Source: Bolinopsis microptera
Taxonomy: Eukaryota; Ctenophora; Tentaculata; Lobata; Bolinopsidae
NCBI RefSeq assembly: GCF_026151205.1
Contig: NC_087083.1
Location: 10,848,944 to 10,912,943 of the forward strand
Direction: 5' to 3'
Length of the DNA: 64,000 nucleotides
Numbering within the stretch: position 1 is the first letter of the stretch; each line of letters begins with the position of its first letter. The position numbers and the translations under genes were made by a program. The notes beneath the pieces are model-generated. The model was not told where the DNA came from and did not search any database. It saw only the letters and a program-made list of their open reading frames with translations. Below, one piece after another: positions 60,625 to 64,000 of the stretch.

Positions 60625-61260
60625 AGAGGACTAATTAGATAATTAATTGGATAATTAGTTAGATGATTAATTAGATAATTAGACTTCCTGATTCTGGGAT
60701 CCTCTTCTTGGATCAATAGTGGTGGAGACATTTATATGATGCAGGATTAGTGATGAGCTTATGAAGCGAGGAATAATTCGTAATATTATAGGAGACTTTT
60801 TTATTATTTACTTTGGATTCGTGCCACTTTCTCGATATTATTTTGAATGGTTGAGCGTATCAAATACTCAAATAGCCATTTTGGTATCTTTATGATTTAC
60901 AAACTTATTCACCTTTACATTAATTTATGATACAATGGGTTTAATATGAGTTGACAAATCTGTAATAACGTATTGCACTAATAGAACTCTAATAAATAAC
61001 TATTATATTACAGATTTCTTAACTGTTTATAATATCTAACTCCATAAATTATCGATGCGATCTGAAAGTTGGAAATGTAAATGTCATTTGGTCCACATAC
61101 GGTAATTACCACAACTTTACATCTGAGATGTGACATCGCAGGACGCAGCTCCTGTTCATATCCAATCAGCTTACTCTCCACAGCTATTTATCCATTAGGC
61201 TCATCAGTTCCACTTTCTCCTTCCACTCTATTCGACTCCTGTCACATCAACTTGACTTTT
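60625..61260. other. Convergent intergenic region
   Basis: 3' flank of the VWD gene, with short ATTAGATAATTAATT repeats at 60635-60680 and an AATAAA at 60991. No gene seen. Confidence 0.5.
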
Positions 61261-61309
61261 TGCATCTCCTTCAAATAAAACCTTCTCTCCATCCCCCTTA
61301 CTTCCCCCT

Positions 61310-61730
61310 GCCATCATCTTCACATCACCAGGGGTCTCAGGAACACACCTCCGCAAGCATCTCCACATCACCAGGGGTCTCAGGAACACACCTCCGCAAG
61401 CATCTCCACATCACCAGGGGTCTCAGGAACACACCTCCGCAAGTATCTCCACATCACCAGGGTCTCATGATCACACCTCCGCAAGCATATCCACATCACC
61501 AGGGGTCTCAGGAACACACCTCCACAAGCATCTCCACATCACCAGGGGTCTCAGGAACACACCTCCGCAAGCATCTCCATATCACCAGGGTCTCATGATC
61601 ACACCTCCGCGAGCATCTCCACATCACCAGGGGCCTCAGGAACACACCTCCGCAGGTCTCAGGAACACACCTCCGCAAGCATCTCTACATCACCAGGGGT
61701 CTCAGGGACACACCGTCCAGTTGTATCAGG
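61310..61730. repeat. 43-bp minisatellite derived from the SLC22 C-terminus
   Basis: Nine to ten units of CATCACCAGGGGTCTCAGGA-ACACACCTCCGCAAGCATCTCCA. On the minus strand the rightmost unit is coding and supplies the transporter's last residues (PETPGDVEMLAEVC). The remaining units lie past the stop. Confidence 0.93.
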
Positions 61731-63293
61731 CAGGATACACAGCGCTACAATAGCCAGCACAGACAACCCTGCAAATAAGGTCAACGGAACCCTTCTATCT
61801 GTAGTTCCATACAATAAGTTAACATACGGACCAATGAAGCTGCCTACCTCCGCACAGCACGCACTAAGACACAGGATCATGCCTCGGTGTGAGGTGGGTG
61901 CCAGCTCCCCTCAGGAGTCCCCTGTGTAAAGAAACATTAGGTTATACGCTGCTCCGCCTCCAATACTCCCTATCAAGCTGGCGAGGTGCTCCAGGTTCCA
62001 CTCAGCTGTCAGTTTAACATTCAGCATTGCTAAACCGTTCATGACAATAATCAACCCAAAAAAGAATATAGTCGCTTTCTTGCGGCCGAGAAGGCGGCAG
62101 CATGGCACTGGGATGACAAAAGATATCGCCTCCCCCAGAGCCGAGAAGGAGTAAATACTGTGGAGACCGTGTCCCATCTTGGACCATCCGTACTGGTAGC
62201 TGTAGAATATCAAGGAGACCATAAACCAGATACTCATACCGGTTAGGGTTTGTTTCAGCATGGTTGGGTGGCATTTGAAGTCTTTAATCTGCTCGAAATA
62301 AGACTGGTCCTTCTCTTCAAAAACCAAATCTATTTTGTCGAGAGAAACATTAGTCCCACTTAAACCGGCTAGAACTGTGAGAGTTTTCTTTGATTCCTCT
62401 TCTTTTCCTTTGAGTAAGGAGAACCGAGGAGACTCAGGGAGGGGGAGCAAGAAGAAAGGAAGAATCGCAACGGCATCCACACAGGCCACAGCAGCATGAA
62501 CATAATGCCAATCATGAATTACGTAGCTGATTCCAATCAACGCGAATATCCCCGCCGACCACCCTAGCGCAAACAGATTACTGATGGGATTCCTTAAATA
62601 AGTCGGAGCAGTCTCCACAATCCAGCAGTAAGACCCCATGTAGGTAACTTGCATACCAAACCCATACACAATGCGGAGTAAGAGGAGAATATAGTAATTG
62701 TTGGCCACCGCGCTGGCTGCCACTGCGATCAGAGTTAGGAAACTGCCGACTATTGCTCCTTTTTTCCGACCTATCCTTTCATATACACCTGTCGAGCACA
62801 TTGATCCAAGGAACGTTCCTATTGAATGTACACTGGAGAAAAGAGATAGTTTGGCTTCGTTCTGGCAGTAAAAACCCCATTTTGTTGAGAAGGATTTTGT
62901 CTTTGAAGTCCACTTAAAGTCGGAGCCTGCGATCAAATTGTTGTTACACATGGTCTCGTAAGAGTAAAAGCCTTTAGTGGACGCAGCTGCCGCCAAAAGA
63001 TCACAACATTTAACAGACACACATTCCCACTCAGTATAAGGAATGTAGCCCGTGAATATTGCCATGTAAGTCCCAGGTCCAACGTTAAGAACTGTCAAAC
63101 TGACAGCGGCGAACATCAGAACCAGTTTCAGGGTGACTTTCTCGCAAACTCTATTTACTGCCTCTTCTATTGTGAGAGTCTCTCTAGGTGAGGAGTCTGT
63201 GAGGGGTGAGGGGTCTGTGAGGGGTGAGGGGTCTGTGGAAGCCCCACCGTGGGTATTCGGAGCTCCATTATCGTACGTAATCGGATCATTCAT
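61659..63293 (-). CDS. SLC22-family organic ion transporter, single exon, with one in-frame TGA
   Basis: One frame runs from ATG 63293 to the stop at 61659 (about 544 codons), interrupted only by TGA at 61913-61911. SLC22 hallmarks: a first helix (LKLVLMFAAVSLTVL) followed by a large cysteine-containing extracellular loop. The motif YERIGRKKGA comes after helix 2, then YLRNPISNLFALGW, and the signature PLPESPRFSLLKGKEEESKK after helix 6. Helix 10-11 reads LMFLYTG then ELAPTSHRG. Family members (major facilitator superfamily, about 550 residues, 12 helices) move organic cations or anions across the plasma membrane; the substrate cannot be told. The N-terminus has a DPSPLT repeat. The stop would remove the last two helices, so this is a broken allele, a read-through gene, or a sequencing artefact. 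Confidence 0.9.
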
Positions 63294-64000
63294 CGCGGAA
63301 CTGCATTAAAAGTTAAATTTATAAACGATCAAATTAAACAGTATAACTATAGAGGTTTTTATACCAGTTCAAATCCAAATATCGCTTCCATCGGTAATAT
63401 ATAAAATACCACTCATTGACTCCTTCATATGTTTTTTTTAAAGTTTCACCAGTATGCATATGAATATTAAGTGCCAACTAATGGAGTTGGGTCAATGAGT
63501 TTGATTTCTTCCGATGGTAATCCATAGCCGAGGAAAAAATATTTGCACTTTGACTGGATCTAATAAAAAGTGGAAAAGCACAATTGAAATGTGGTCAAAC
63601 AATTACTAGCAACTTATTCTCCACTAAGTCTGCGCAGGTGTAAAATAAAATAAAAAACCTCAAAATAAATAAACAACTGTGACATGAATTACCTTATCGG
63701 TTATAATTATCACGGACATTACTTTCACGCTGAAGACCTTAGCGTGAATAATTATGTCCGTGAAAATGGTGTCTGTGGCATTATAAAGTCCGTGAATAAT
63801 AAAAATAAAATTCAGAAGAATCTTAAGAAGATTTACTTTTCAGATACTTTTTACTTTTTGCTTTTGCTCCAGTGGCTGATGGCGAGGAAGTCTTCTTATA
63901 TGAAATAACTTAGTACTTACTTATTACTATATACAGACAAACTATCCTAAGCTAATGTCTATAGTGAATTATTTCGAGAAGACTTACGTTGGGTGAGTCA
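63294..64000. other. Upstream flank of the SLC22 gene
   Basis: Presumed promoter side. Positions 63709-63800 carry an imperfect palindrome (CACGGACATTACTTTCACGC ... AATAATTATGTCCGTG) like the GTCCG repeat elsewhere in the window. No further gene is recognisable. Confidence 0.45.

Noticed and set aside
1-64000. CRISPR-like arrays among the regular repeats
   Set aside because: Units are direct tandem repeats without unique spacers, in a eukaryotic genome.

Overview
This is animal (metazoan) nuclear DNA. It is AT-rich, with GT/AG introns, long intergenic and intronic stretches, many tandem repeats and several transposon families. The gene repertoire is an ALFY/WDFY3-type BEACH-WD40-FYVE protein, an LDLa-repeat rhodopsin-type receptor of the GRL101/LGR kind, a secreted VWD-C8 protein and an SLC22 transporter. 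I cannot place the phylum from sequence alone; a non-arthropod invertebrate fits.

Layout. (1) 1-33503, + strand: the C-terminal 2107 residues or so of a WDFY3/ALFY homologue. I could trace 27 exons whose reading phases agree at every junction; earlier exons lie left of the window. Its 16.4 kb intron (5663-22063) carries a complete-looking 3' portion of an LDLa-7TM receptor gene on the opposite strand (10254-13911), plus a solo LTR, a tRNA-derived SINE, a retroelement tail and two FLYWCH-encoding DNA transposon remnants. (2) 33504-46300: mostly mobile DNA. It holds a TTAA-type MITE split by another inverted-repeat element, a long foldback family present in two long copies, and a CR1/L2/jockey-like reverse transcriptase that has landed inside the second copy. 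(3) 46344-60624, + strand: a nine-exon gene for a 332-residue secreted VWD-C8 protein. Its last intron holds a single-exon ORF of unknown function on the minus strand. (4) 61659-63293, minus strand: an intronless SLC22 organic ion transporter interrupted by one in-frame TGA that lies in an apparent 12-bp insertion. It converges on the VWD gene.

The most striking feature is not a gene. Many introns are filled with tandem arrays that start at, or include, an exon-intron junction. Exon tails with their GT donor (1466-1854, about 24045-24215, 24684-24935, 49688-49860, 51191-51890, 55235-55325) or exon heads with their AG acceptor (47494-47581, 52760-52901) are repeated in tandem. Other arrays have units that themselves begin GT(G/A)AG and end AG (53012-53510). 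This suggests that local duplication across splice sites is a continuing source of intron sequence, decoy splice sites and possibly new introns in this genome.
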